From Botryococcus braunii (Eukaryota; Chlorophyta; Trebouxiophyceae): a DNA stretch of 37,550 bases. The DNA lies in NCBI GenBank assembly GCA_002005505.1, contig KV908352.1, positions 610,540 through 648,089 on the forward strand, written 5' to 3'. Every line of letters begins with the position of its first letter. Position 1 is the first letter of the stretch. Position numbers and translations under genes: made by a program. The notes beneath the pieces were generated by a model. The model did no database searches, was not told the DNA's origin, and saw only the letters and a program-made list of their open reading frames with translations. Of the stretch, positions 1 through 11,300 are shown piece after piece.

Positions 1-457
1 AGATCCACTTTACGTTACCCAAACCTTGGTCAACTAGATTATTATTATATCAAAACGGTCACTTACCTGTTCGTCATCTTCATTTCCTCTAACATTGTTG
101 CCTGCACTCCCACCGACATGGCTCCCTCAGCCTTGAATCCCTTTACATAGCAAAATGGCAACCTATCACACCCATTCCCCCTTTTCCTAGAAAATATAAC
201 ATAGTGGTATCGCCATTCTCACTGGACAGCTGTGTTGCAAGACAGATGCCCAACCCTGACCTGTGCTTGTAGATTATGTGCCAACATGTATGGCATGACC
301 TGCAGTCGATCCAACAGGTCAGATGCCCAATGCTCCTGTGGACATTTCATGTGGTGGTGCTACCATTGTGTAGGACACCACAAAGCCCGAAACACCTTGT
401 AGATGGATGGATCAGGAACTTAATTCTATGGAGGGATGCTAACCTGGCACACACACA

Positions 458-478
458 CCCCCCCCCCCCAAAAAAAAA
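458..478. repeat. Homopolymer pair C12-A9
   Basis: A run of twelve C is followed directly by nine A, preceded by a short (CA)n stretch from about 449. It is a simple-sequence tract with no further meaning visible. Confidence 0.9.
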
Positions 479-567
479 GAAAAGGTTTTTGAACATAGCA
501 CCGGAACCCGTCCTACGCCTTGGGCAAACAGCCCCTTAAACCCACAATAAAACTACTGCCATAGGTA

Positions 568-908
568 TCAGCAAAAAGTAGGCAAAGTTTGGTAATCACC
601 AAAGAAAGAGTGTCCTCTTCCATGTTGTATGGGAAAATTTCCCAGAGAAGTGGTCTGCCCGACATGGTGAAGGAAAGACGCCATAGCCGTATGCAGCAGA
701 GAATAGGACTCCTTAGTAAAGCTGGTGCAACAAACAACCATCAATTCGACCGTGTCCTTTTTAACCAGGTCATCAAGGGTTGAGTTGTCAGTTTCATACG
801 AGTACCTGAACGACAGTTTGAACATGTTCCCATTGCAGCTATAAGAATTATGGACTAGGACCTCAACCAGGAAACCTTTCCCTTGGGCCTTCTTCAACAC
901 GAGTCCAC
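568..908 (-). CDS. Possible host exon (unrecognised protein)
   Basis: On the minus strand an open frame of about 114 codons begins right after a good 3' splice-site string (TTACGTTGCAG then GTGGACTCG) near 908 and ends at a stop at 568. The peptide has mixed composition (GGLVLKKAQGKGFLVEVLV, then LDDLVKKDTVELMVVCC) and does not look like low-complexity or transposon protein. I do not recognise a family. The overlapping plus-strand ORF is not convincing. It could be the last coding exon of a host gene whose other exons lie outside the window, or a chance frame. No promoter or partner exon is visible. Confidence 0.25.
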
Positions 909-1544
909 CTGCAACGTAAGGCATAATTGTTTTCATGGTAAGTCTAGTGAGGAAGTTATGGAGCAATGTTGCGGGCCAACGAAAGGTCTACCTCGAAGCT
1001 GAGCCCCTGACAATGTTCCCAGAAAAGGAAAAGGACTTATCAGAGAAGCATTGCATGCTTTCTGTTGTGCAAAACAAGACCCTGGCCGGACGTCCGGCAG
1101 AGAAGCCCAAATCGAACCCATAACGCTCCAACCAGGGTTCGACCAACTGCTTTCAGGATCGCAGATAAGAAAACCAGTTGCACCTAAAACCGTTAGTCTA
1201 GAAGTGGCCTGTAAGCAGAGTTATGGATCTAACTAATCACGTATACGATGTGTGGATCGGCGATCGAGCAAATAGCCCGGTCTTCGCCCCAGTTTCCCGC
1301 TAAGACATCTGAGAAGAGGCTTCTCTAGGCCCAAAACCGAGGAGACGAAGGGCTGGTCTTCTGTGTTCCACTTATGTAAAAGAAGAAAAAGATACAACTG
1401 TCCAGCCCAAAGGGCATGATAAAGTGCTGGTTAGCCTGCAAAAGGCAGATACGCCAATGGCCCCAACAGTACCTAGGGATGGGTGAGTCACCCTAGGTGA
1501 CCCTAAGGCCTAGCCTAGTGAGGGTCCGACCCAGTGAACTTATT

Positions 1545-1790
1545 AGTGGCGAAATGTCGCCAATTTGGCGAAATAAAATGAAATGAAGCAAGATTTGGCG
1601 ATGTAAAATAATATTCTGGGACTTGCTCATCGCCAATTTGGCTATAACAAAATAAAATCATTGGTGGGTACTTCGCCATGCCCTGGCGACACAAAAATGA
1701 AATAAAAGAAGGACAAATCGCCATAATGGCGGAAATATGAATGAAAGCAGGGCAAATCGCCATCGTTAAATTAAAATTGCCAGTGGCCTG
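1545..1790. repeat. Cluster of CGCCA/TGGCG mini-palindromes
   Basis: The short palindromic word CGCCA-n-TGGCG or its halves recurs about every 50-60 bp in an AAATAAAATGA-rich background (for example near 1549, 1595, 1630, 1673, 1720 and 1758). It recurs again at 2709-2722, 2754-2768 and 2795-2808. This spaced palindrome pattern suggests a repeat array inside a non-autonomous element. No coding function is seen. Confidence 0.55.
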
Positions 1791-1991
1791 TGTTCAATTC
1801 GGCCCTTGTCTGCCAGTAAAACATTCTGCGGGCCGAATCGGAATTTTCCGGAAACTCGAAGTGTTACGTGTTACCGGGAACCGATCAAACAAATCAGTTC
1901 TCATTGAGAACTTCTCAACCCCTTGCTTTAATTTCAACACTTTTACATGCATACAGACTGAACTACAGCCCTTCCACTGAACTACAGCCCT

Positions 1992-2144
<153 letters not shown>

Positions 2145-2150
2145 CCCACT

Positions 2151-2243
2151 CCATATCACCTTCAGTATTTGGCCCCTAGATTCCGCGCCCCTGCATGATG
2201 GATTTTTGGTATGCGGTTAAAATAGGCTTCACTCTTAATTTTA
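2151..2243 (-). repeat. Dispersed repeat R, copy 1
   Basis: Read on the minus strand, this 93 bp segment matches 5785-5880 on the plus strand (shared words AATTAAGAGTGAAGCCTA and CGCGGAATCTAGGGGCCAAA). In both copies the same end runs straight into a long (GA)n tract. It is a dispersed repeat that carries, or seeds, a microsatellite at one end. Confidence 0.8.
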
Positions 2244-2362
2244 AATCAGTTCTGGTTTCTAGTTTTTTCACTCTCGTCGTTCTTCAGTTTTATTATTTCT
2301 CTTCTACGTGTTTGGCTTTTACTTTTTATGTTTTATGTTTTATGTTTTTTGGTTTTATGTTT

Positions 2363-2594
<232 letters not shown>

Positions 2595-2837
2595 GGAAAG
2601 GCGAGGTCTAGGCTTGCATGATGCAACGACGTAGTGACTTCATCAAGCCGACGGGTAGCAGGAGCTCAACTGTGCGGTTCAGAAAAAAATGCACAAAACT
2701 GTGGGAATTCGCCATTATGGCGACAAGAAAATGTAATTATATGACCTTAATTCGCCACCCAGTGGCGACAGGAAAAACAATTGTCGGGCTCAAAATCGCC
2801 AATTTGGCTAATTGCCAAAAACCTTAATAATAACACT

Positions 2838-3566
2838 GGTCCGACCCAGGGTTGCCGCTTTTATTATTGAAGTCCGATTGCTAATTCCAAATGTGCCAAA
2901 TATTTGGCACAACTTGTTTTTCACCTGGCTTTATTCGACATTGTTGGCAAAAATTCATTTGAAGGCACCAATCGACTCCTTTTTCAAAGCTCTATCGGCC
3001 TGTTCCATTATCTGCCTACAAAAAACTGAACAGGACCATGATACATTGCAAAAACTACATGTGCCAAATCTGCCTTGCAATGCAAAATGTTTTACAAGGA
3101 TGACCAGTGCAGGCAAAAATCACAAGAGCTCACAATTGTTACATATATGCTTTTCTCTGCAATCTGGGCACAACTTGGAAAGGTTTAAGACAATCCTACT
3201 CTCCCCTCCGGAGAGTAGGATCTTAAGCCAATCCTACTCCCCCCCTGGACATTTCATTTACAGAATCAGAAAAAGCTTGACGCCATGCCAATCTAGTTCG
3301 ATATTAACATAAATGTGCCAACTTGATGTGTTTGCGGTGGATTGTTTCAAACTTATATGCGCGGGAGGGAGCAAAATGGCTGTCATGGATGGCTCCGGTA
3401 CGAGCAGCACGTGCAGTACATCACTAATGCTTTTGTACTGCTTTGTACTGCAGTGGAATTTGGCCGGCCTTTGCCAAATTAGATGTGGTGGCTAAATGCA
3501 CTAAATTAATTAATTTGGCAAAGGCGCGCCAAATAATTTGGTTTTAGCGGCAACCCTGGTCCGACC
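2838..3566. repeat. Nested inverted-repeat unit (about 730 bp)
   Basis: The left end at 2838-2859 reads GGTCCGACCCAGGG then TTGCCGCT. The right end at 3546-3566 is its near-perfect reverse complement. The inside contains further small palindromes, such as a TGCCAAATATTTGGCA block near 2892. No ORF is convincing. This may be a separate MITE inside the 1478-3612 element. Confidence 0.5.
3193..3221. repeat. 12 bp perfect hairpin
   Basis: ATCCTACTCTCC at 3193-3204 pairs perfectly with 3210-3221 across a 5 nt loop. The left-arm word is repeated at 3231-3240. It lies inside the nested inverted-repeat unit, so structure or template switching in that element is more likely than a terminator. Confidence 0.7.
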
Positions 3567-3850
3567 GAGGGTCCCTAGCCTAGAGACCCTAGGTCACTGA
3601 CCCACCCAGGATGGAGGCACACGGCAAGGACCGCAAGGATTCCCAGTGGGAATTTCCCACAGTCTACACATCACCCGAAACATTATGTAAACTGTACCAT
3701 TCGCAAGAAAGAAAGACAGAATTAAAGGAAGAGTGAAATATTTCAGTCTCAGGCCCGTGATGCCCCAATAGCCGGTACATCAATCCAGCCCAGAGGGCAT
3801 GATGAGATGCAGACGGATAAAACCAGGTATATGAGAACAAGGTGGAATAA

Positions 3851-4252
3851 TACCGTATCGGCGGTATATACAATATTAAATTAAATTAAAATCGAAGCGC
3901 CTCAAACTTCCCAAGAAATTGATTTTCGGCGACGGTAACACTAATTAAAAACCCCCTGGAAAATCGATTCTCGGCAGTAACTTGTGAAAAAATCGGCTGA
4001 GACGGCCGATCGTCTTCGCCTGGCAAAAGCTGGGCTGTCTCTTCGTCTGGATCGGCTGAGATGGCCGATCCAGACGAAGGGACAGCCCAGCTTTTGCCTG
4101 GTATGTTCGCCAAAAGGATGTTGTAACATATTTTTGGAATCACCCAGAAAGTCGTGAAAGCGATTGTAACTTTGATTTAAAATTCCCCGAGAAACTCAAA
4201 TTTCGACTTGTAACAAATTATAGTTGTAACAATATATACCGCCGATACGGTA
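3851..4252. mobile_element. MITE with 20 bp perfect terminal inverted repeats
   Basis: TACCGTATCGGCGGTATATA at 3851-3870 is perfectly inverted at 4233-4252. If the outer TA is the target duplication, the TIR is 18 bp, as expected for a Tc1/mariner-type non-autonomous element of about 400 bp. The inside has a long hairpin: 4022-4056 pairs with 4064-4098 (35 bp arms, one mismatch, 7 nt loop). No transposase is encoded. The superfamily assignment rests only on the TA duplication. Confidence 0.75.
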
Positions 4253-4310
4253 CTATGCTTCTGAGCGAATGGCATCATCGTTGTATACTTTTCAGATTTG
4301 TATGCTTTTC

Positions 4311-4577
4311 CTGTACACAAAACTCTCTTAGTGTTATAAGGATGCTGTGCCCTTCAGCTCTCACTGGCGTGCGTTCTCGACACGATACAGCAATGACACA
4401 GGAGTCTGATTATAGCAGTCAGAACTAATTACATAAAACAACTATCTAAGTACTGTTGTAATCACCTGTACATAACACTCTCTCAGTGTTATAAGGATGC
4501 TGTGCCCTTCAGCTCTCACTGGTGTGCGTTCTCGACACGACAAAGCAATGACACAGGAGTCTGATTATAGCAGTCAG
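4311..4577 (+). repeat. Direct repeat, two 112 bp copies with a 43 bp spacer
   Basis: 4311-4422 and 4466-4577 are close copies (shared block GTTATAAGGATGCTGTGCCC; ends GCAGTCAG). The layout of repeat, spacer, repeat resembles the LTR leaders further right. However, the spacer starts with AACTAA rather than GT, and I see no PBS after it. It could be the remnant of another LTR of that type or a simple tandem duplication in flanking DNA. Confidence 0.7.
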
Positions 4578-4701
4578 GACTGCCTGTATCAATGAGGGCA
4601 CTCCCAATATATATTAACAGGGAAACTCTTTATTTATTAGCCTCTTAACAGGTATACAACTCCAGATCTTGACGGCGTACGGGCACGATCAAGTTGCTTC
4701 C

Positions 4702-5418
4702 TGTTATGTTTTAGAAGATTGACATGTGCCTTTCCCTCAGGAGAGTAATGGTGGCCAGACCAGCTCTGATCGACAGGCGGGAACAATTCTTAGAATGAGT
4801 AATAGGTGGCAGAACCTAGAAGTTTTGCCAGGACCAATCTCATTTAGATTATAGAGAATGAGGTAATCTGACACGGTTTGCTAGAAAGGATATATGTCGC
4901 CGGCTCGAAGGGACAAGGCACTTGATTGGGACTACAAAAGCACTTCGGGTGTTTGTCTCTTAACAGTTGCCAGTCAAGTCATCTCACACAGTCGCCACTG
5001 CTTGTTTCTCGACACACAACAAGAGTGCCGCCGGACTAAACACCCTCGTGCCGGGTCATACAGGTAAACTGATGTGCAACACTGAATGCACAGTAACAAT
5101 GGATTAGAAAGAGGTCTAGATAATGTGTATTAAGAGAGTGCTAATGTTTTAGCTCATCGGACACTGGTAATACAGACTATCGATAGTTACGTAGATGGAG
5201 TAGTTTGAATTACTGAGTGATGAGAGAGAACAGTAAGCATTGTGAAGGCACTTGATTGGGACTACAAAAGCACTTCGGGTGTTTGTCTCTTAACAGTTGC
5301 CAGTCAAGTCATCTCACACAGTCGCCACTGCTTGTTTCTCGACACACAACAAGAGTGCCGCCGGACTAAACACCCTCGTGCCGGGTCATACAGGATACGC
5401 CAAGCTCATAAGTTTACA
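4702..5418 (+). repeat. Element A 5' LTR (long form)
   Basis: Starts TGTTATG and ends TTTACA just before the PBS. Order: U3 4702-4914, repeat 1 4915-5063, spacer 5064-5244, repeat 2 5245-5393, U5 5394-5418. The two 149 bp repeats look identical by eye. Repeat 1 ends TACAG followed by GTAAACTG (5' splice-site-like). Repeat 2 ends TACAG followed by GATACGCC. The spacer ends TGTGA just before repeat 2, where the other families have TGTAA. Confidence 0.9.
4890..4897 (+). promoter_or_regulatory. TATA-like box of element A
   Basis: GATATATG lies about 25 bp before the first base of repeat 1 (4915), so repeat 1 probably begins at the transcription start. The same spacing occurs in B (TATATG at 7241, repeat at 7270) and C (TATTAA at 16955, repeat at 16986). 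Confidence 0.55.
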
Positions 5419-5432
5419 GGTTATGGGCCCAC
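5419..5432 (+). promoter_or_regulatory. Primer-binding site, half initiator tRNA-Met type
   Basis: GGTTATGGGCCCAC follows the LTR end directly. It is complementary to the anticodon stem-loop of initiator tRNA-Met (CCCATAACC with the CAU anticodon), not to a tRNA 3' end. This is the primer type known for Drosophila copia and yeast Ty5. Confidence 0.85.
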
Positions 5433-5484
5433 AGACTCGTAAGCTGGGCAAGTAAGATGTATGACTCGATTGTCATAATCAGCT

Positions 5485-5776
5485 ATGGCGCGAACGAGGA
5501 AGACCGGAAGAATGTCAACTGGCTACACAGGACCTCTGCGACGGCCCCCACCTCCACCACCTATGTATAACGAAAGAAGAAAGGCTGGTGGCGAAACAGG
5601 ACCAAGGACGGCTGAAGAACGAGCATTCATCATTAAGGATTTTGTCAGCCGCGCATATGGCCAGGGCAGTCTTACTCCTCCCCAGTGGTTCAAGCTGCGT
5701 TTCCCCATCTACCCAGCCTACAAAGTCACCGAGTGGGAGTGCTCATTCATTAACGGGGATCCAGGCTTTGTCACAC
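5485..5776 (+). pseudogene. Element A ORF1, 5' fragment
   Basis: Starts at ATG 5485, 52 bp after the PBS. About 97 codons are homologous to ORF1 of element B at 7827-8351: shared blocks GGETGPRTAEERAFI, KDFVSRAYG, FPIYPAYKVTEWECSFIN and DPGFVT. Homology stops at about 5776, where the dispersed repeat copy follows, so the gene is truncated. ORF1 lies between the leader and gag. Its function is unknown and I recognise no domain. A proline run (PPPPPPMY) follows the basic N-terminus. Confidence 0.75.
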
Positions 5777-5784
5777 TGGGTACT

Positions 5785-5879
5785 TAGAATTAAGAGTGAA
5801 GCCTAGTCTAACCGCATAACCAAAATTCCATCATGCCGGGACGCGGAATCTAGGGGCCAAATATTACAGGTGATATTGA

Positions 5880-5880
<1 letters not shown>
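5785..5880 (+). repeat. Dispersed repeat R, copy 2
   Basis: Matches 2151-2243 in opposite orientation and, like it, leads into a (GA)n tract. Its insertion coincides with the point where A's ORF1 breaks off. Confidence 0.8.
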
Positions 5881-6899
<1,019 letters not shown>

Positions 6900-7009
6900 C
6901 AGTCGATGGGGTGTGGAATGCATCTGGGCTTCGAGCTCCAAGCTGAATAGTGTTTGCTCTGTATTGAAGGACTGCTTGATATACTGCTGTCACATTCATT
7001 TCAATACAG
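6900..7009 (+). other. E leader exon 1 (unspliced copy)
   Basis: These 110 bp recur at 14896-15005. Here they are followed by a donor, CAATACAG|GTAAGC. At the second copy they join directly to exon 2. The intron runs from 7010 to 14461 today. Without nested element B and its duplicated target site it is 123 bp (7010-7038 plus 14368-14461) and ends TTGCAG. Confidence 0.85.
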
Positions 7010-7240
7010 GTAAGCTTGCGATCGCTGGCAAGGGTAACTGTTATAATAGTGACAGAACATTTTGGTGCCTTTCCCTCAGAAGAGTAATAGTGGCCAGATC
7101 ATCGTCAATTACCAGAGAGAGAGCAGTTAGTAGAATGAGTAATCAGTGGCAGAACCCAGGAGTTCTGCCAGAACCAATCTAGACCAATTGCACGTTAATA
7201 AGAAAGGATTAGATAATCGGACACGGTTTGCTCGAAAGGC

Positions 7241-7246
7241 TATATG
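7241..7246 (+). promoter_or_regulatory. TATA-like box of element B
   Basis: TATATG, 29 bp upstream of repeat 1. It implies a transcription start at or near 7270. Confidence 0.55.
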
Positions 7247-7582
7247 CTCCTGGCTCGAAGGATTGAGGCACTTGATTGGGACATCACAAGCACTTCGGGT
7301 GTTTGCTACTTTACTGTTGCCAGTCAAGTCTCTTCACTCACAGACGACACTGCTTGTTTCTCTACGCACAACAAGAGTGTCGCCGGGCTTAACACCCTCG
7401 TGCCGGGACATGCAGGTAAACTGCTGTCAAGACATCATATGAACATGAACAATGGGTTAGGAAGGGTCTAGATAAGGTACAATAGAAAGGTGTCATTGCT
7501 TAGCTCATCGGACATTGGTAATGCAGACTATCAGTAACGTTGTTGATAGGATAGTTCGAGTTGCCGAGTGACGAGAGAGAGC

Positions 7583-7596
7583 AATAAACATTGTAA
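7583..7596 (+). promoter_or_regulatory. Probable poly(A) signal, AATAAA plus TGTAA
   Basis: AATAAACATTGTAA ends 1 nt before repeat 2. TGTAA is the usual poly(A) signal of chlorophyte green algae, and it occurs at the same place in C, D, E and G. In the 5' LTR it would lie inside the proposed intron; in the 3' LTR (14177-14190) it would direct 3' end formation. Confidence 0.55.
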
Positions 7597-7768
7597 GACT
7601 TGATTGGGACATCACAAGCACTTCGGGTGTTTGCTACTTTACTGTTGCCAGTCAAGTCTCTTCACTCACAGACGACACTGCTTGTTTCTCTACGCACAAC
7701 AAGAGTGTCGCCGGGCTTAACACCCTCGTGCCGGGACATGCAGGGAACATTACGCCCAGAATTGTACA

Positions 7769-7782
7769 GGTTATGGGCCCAC
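7769..7782 (+). promoter_or_regulatory. Primer-binding site, half initiator tRNA-Met type (B)
   Basis: GGTTATGGGCCCAC directly follows the terminal CA of the LTR. Confidence 0.85.
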
Positions 7783-7826
7783 CAAACTCTTGAGCTGGGC
7801 AACTGAAAGCATGTTCCGAGCATACG

Positions 7827-8351
7827 ATGGGACGAACGAAGCAGAGCGGAAGGATGTCGACCGGCGGTAAAAGACCTTTTATTCCCCCACCTCCTTCACC
7901 ACCGACATATGATAGCCTGAGGCGAGCTGGAGGAGATACGGGACCGAGAACACCAGAAGAACGAGCATTTATAGTGAAGGATTTTGTCAGCCGCGCGTAC
8001 GGACTGGGCAAACTCGAACAGCCTCTGTGGTTCAGACGACGATTCTCTGTTTACCCAGCATACAAAGTAACTGCGTGGGAGTGTTCATTCATCAACGCGG
8101 ACCCAGGCTTCGTCACGCGAGCATTATTTGAACGACATCTACAACAGCTCGGAGGACCCAACAGACCCGAGTACTGGGAAGAAAGGGCAGCCTACACAGC
8201 AGTGGAGTGTGCTCTCGCTACTCTTGACGAGGACTTCCTACTTTCCCTTCTGGGCAGCAGAAAAGGATTCAGCCCAGAGGAGTGGTGCACGGACACAGAC
8301 GACGGAGACGACGACAGGGACGCGCAGCTGTCAGAACCTAACGCAGACTGA
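7827..8351 (+). CDS. Element B ORF1, unknown 174-aa protein
   Basis: ATG start 44 bp after the PBS; TGA at 8349-8351, 11 nt before the gag ATG and in a different frame. A basic N-terminus (MGRTKQSGRMSTGGKRPF) is followed by a proline-rich stretch (residues 18-27). A conserved core of about 100 residues (PRTPEERAFIVKDF, SVYPAYKVTAWECSFIN) comes next, and the C-terminal tail is acidic (DTDDGDDDRD). The core matches the ORF1 fragment of A, and C has a related N-terminus, so it belongs to this copia group. I recognise no known domain. A role as RNA-binding or accessory protein would be a guess. Confidence 0.8.
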   Translation: MGRTKQSGRMSTGGKRPFIPPPPSPPTYDSLRRAGGDTGPRTPEERAFIVKDFVSRAYGLGKLEQPLWFRRRFSVYPAYKVTAWECSFINADPGFVTRALFERHLQQLGGPNRPEYWEERAAYTAVECALATLDEDFLLSLLGSRKGFSPEEWCTDTDDGDDDRDAQLSEPNAD

Positions 8352-8362
8352 GGGACATCAGC

Positions 8363-11300
8363 ATGGCGAAAAAGAGATCCAAATCAAGGGAGCCATCCGA
8401 GGAGGAGCCCACAACAGAGGAAGCATCTACATCGTCTCCCACACGACAGCCGTGTACACCCAGCACATCAAAGGGCGAGGGAGATGTACTTCCCAAGGTC
8501 ATTGCCACCCAAGTCAAAGTGCATATTAAACTGGATCGTCATGGCACAAATTTTGTGGTATGGGACAATGCCTTCACTGCTGCCAATAGTGCCAAGGGTT
8601 CCTTTCCTGCCATTCAGTCAGCCATGCCTGGAACTATCCATAATGCAGCTGCAATGCTTCTGTTGTATGAGTCAGTTCCAGAGGAATGGTTAGGGGAAGT
8701 GTCAAGTAAGCCGTCAGCATATGATGCATATCTGTTTATTTGCAAGAAATTTGTTGGTGGTTACAACACTCAAGCCAACGCAGACTGGCTGAAGGAAATG
8801 TCAAAAGGGATGAGGCGTGGAGAAACAATCTCTCAGTATGTGTCTAGAATGATAAATCTCAAAAGCTGCTTGAAACGCAATGGACATGACCTCCTGGATG
8901 GTCATGTGGCCTCCCAGATCGTACAGGGACTGCCAGCAGCAGCTAATCCTCCTGGTCTACTGCCCACTGCAGTAGCTTACCCCTTGGATGAACTGGCAGC
9001 TCTCATTTCCACCACTGCAGAAGCTTCTGGCTACAACGATGATGGAGAACAGCCTGCCATGGTGATGCAAGCAATGCCTGCTCAACGAGAGACTGCTCCT
9101 GCCCCTTCCACTGGCGGGGCCAATCCCTCCAAACAGCCAGCAGACACAGAATCAAGGGGAGAAGTGAGAGGCACATGCAACTACTGCCACAGGAAAGGCC
9201 ATTTCTGGAGAGACTGCCGCAAACGCCAAAGGGATGCAGAGACACAACGCAATGTGGTGGCAGCAGTACAGCAACTTGCTGCCATGTGGCCCCAAGGTCA
9301 GTTTCCTGGTGCGCCTCAACCGCCTCCAAGCGTGCAGCATGCATTCCCAGGCACTGGAGCGTTCCCACTGCTGCACCCTCCTCCAGGACCACCTTCTCCT
9401 CCCTCAGGAGGTATGCCATACGTGGTGTCTTATAATGTGCTGGATGGCAGTAAACACCAGCAGTCCAAACAGTCGTGGCTTGTGGACAGTGGAGCGTCTG
9501 TACATCTTGTGAACAACTTGTCCCTGCTGCATGCCCCTACAGTACATGACCACCCTATTCCACTGCTGCTTGCTACATCTGATGCCACTGGGGGTATTGT
9601 TGCTACTGGGTCAGTGTGCCTCCTGTCCTCTCAGCGTATTCCAGTGTGGCTGCATCATGTCCAGTGTGTTCCCTCAGCTACCACCAATATTCTCTCAGTA
9701 TCTGCTGCTCTGCGTGATGGAATCCGGTTCAGTACAGATAGACTGGGAGCATTCACTGCTGTCTCAGGACCGAGTGGTTGGCAGATGCCTGTGAAACCAG
9801 AGAATGGTCTCTATTATATTCACAACTGCCTCCCAGTAGCACCAGTGAAGGTCCCTTATTCAGTGACAGCTGCCTTGAAGAAGAAATGCTCCAAAGGTCA
9901 AAGTCATGACTGTGCCAAGCGTTTCCTGTGGCACAGCAGATTGGGACACCCAGGAGACCCCTGGATGAAACGCCTGAGCAGTGAGCAACTGGTTACTGGC
10001 TTAGACACCTCGATGTCCCCCTGTGAAAATTGTCCTAAGTACTGTGAAGCGTGCATTGAGGGGAAGCATGCACGTCCCCCATTTGGTGAAAGCTCTAGAC
10101 CTGCTGAAAAACCCCTTGACAGAATCCACATTGACACTGTGGGTCCCATATCACCAGCAGCCATTACTGGGGAACGTTTTTGGGTAACTGTAACTGATGA
10201 GGCATCTGGGTGGAAGGCAGTGCTGCCAGTGAAGTCAAAAGATGTAATTGCAGCTGTTGTCAGAGACCTAATTCTGTATTGGCAAACTGAGAAGGAAACT
10301 ACAGTGAAGTGCATCCGCAGTGACAGAGGGACAGAGTTCTTAAATGCCAAGTTCAAGGAATTTTGTGCATCCCAGGGCACTAAGCTGGAGACATCTGCCC
10401 CATATACCCCTCAGCAGAATGGAGTTGCTGAGAGAGCCAACAGAACCCTCAAGGAGCGCACCAGGACCCTCCTCAATTTTGCTGCAGCAAGCCCTGTTAT
10501 GTGGAAGGAAGCCCTGGAGACAGCCTGCACCCTCCTAAATATGGGACCCAGCACAGGCAGGCCCCTATCTCCCTGCGAAATGTTCATGGGATATAAGCCT
10601 GATGTATCCCTGCTGCGTACATGGGGATGCCTTGCATTTGTGCACGTTCCTGACCAGCAGAGGGGGACCTTTGCACCAAAGGCTGTGGCTGGGATGTTCA
10701 CTGGTTACTCCCCAGTGTCAAAGGCATATCGTATCTATATGGGAGGGGGGATCTGGAGAGAGAGCAGAGATGTTCAATTTGTGGAACACATTCGGGGAGC
10801 TACTAGGGTGGGAATGGCTGTTCTCCCTGACCAGCCTCAGCAGTTTTCATACCCTGAAGACTTGTCAGGGCAATTGCACCGCAGCAATCCAGTGGTGCCA
10901 TTGTCACAGCGCAGTATGCAGAACCAGACTGTCAGCAGCCCATGCTCCAGCAGTAGACCTGACAGCGCCTTCCCAGTACCCTCTGACCAGGCTGCAACTG
11001 AGCCTGATAGTCAGGGGAAGCCTTCCCAGGAGGGGGGCATTCTCATTGTGTCTCCCGAAGCAAGCACGGGAGAGCAGCAGCCGGACCTGGATCAGTCCGG
11101 GGCTCTGGACGCCATCCAACGACTGGCGCGAGGAAGTGCAGACAGCGGACAACATCATCAGACTTTAGAGCGAATACAGCAGTCACTGCGTAACCCGCAT
11201 CCGGCTACTACCACCCTGCCTCCGGACGGACTGTCGCGGGCTCAACGCTATGAGCAACGAACTGCGGCTCGAGATATCCTGCTGGCACAGGATAAGGGAG

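Larger units (their letters stand above)
1..1477. other. Unassigned DNA, left edge
   Basis: No LTR, transposon protein or RNA gene is recognisable here apart from the weak exon candidate on the minus strand listed separately. A C12-A9 homopolymer pair sits at 458-478. Composition is mixed, without long open frames. It may be host intergenic or intronic DNA, or an old unrecognised element. A short string resembling bases 1403-1420 recurs near 3786-3803, too weak to define a repeat family. Confidence 0.5.
7039..7768 (+). repeat. Element B 5' LTR (long form)
   Basis: Starts TGTTATAATAG and ends TTGTACA. U3 7039-7269, repeat 1 7270-7415, spacer 7416-7597, repeat 2 7598-7743, U5 7744-7768. The two 146 bp repeats look identical. 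Repeat 1 ends CATGCAG|GTAAACTG and repeat 2 ends CATGCAG|GGAACATT. TATATG at 7241 lies 29 bp before repeat 1. AATAAA (7583-7588) and TGTAA (7592-7596) lie just before repeat 2. Confidence 0.95.

Noticed and set aside
1401..1440. Minus-strand peptide resembling MPFGL of reverse transcriptase
   Set aside because: Only five residues match, with no neighbouring RT motifs.
3664..3873. Minus-strand 69-codon ORF near the MITE
   Set aside because: Its start lies in the MITE end, it has no recognisable family, and its frame has no splice signals that I could support.
4702..5418. CRISPR-like reading of the regular repeats
   Set aside because: Only two copies of about 150 bp per LTR, in a eukaryotic LTR context. 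No short repeat-spacer array.
7127..7442. ORFs inside the LTRs of A, B and E (60-100 codons)
   Set aside because: Identical ORFs recur only because the LTRs are duplicated. The peptides have no family and lie across U3, leader repeats and spacer.
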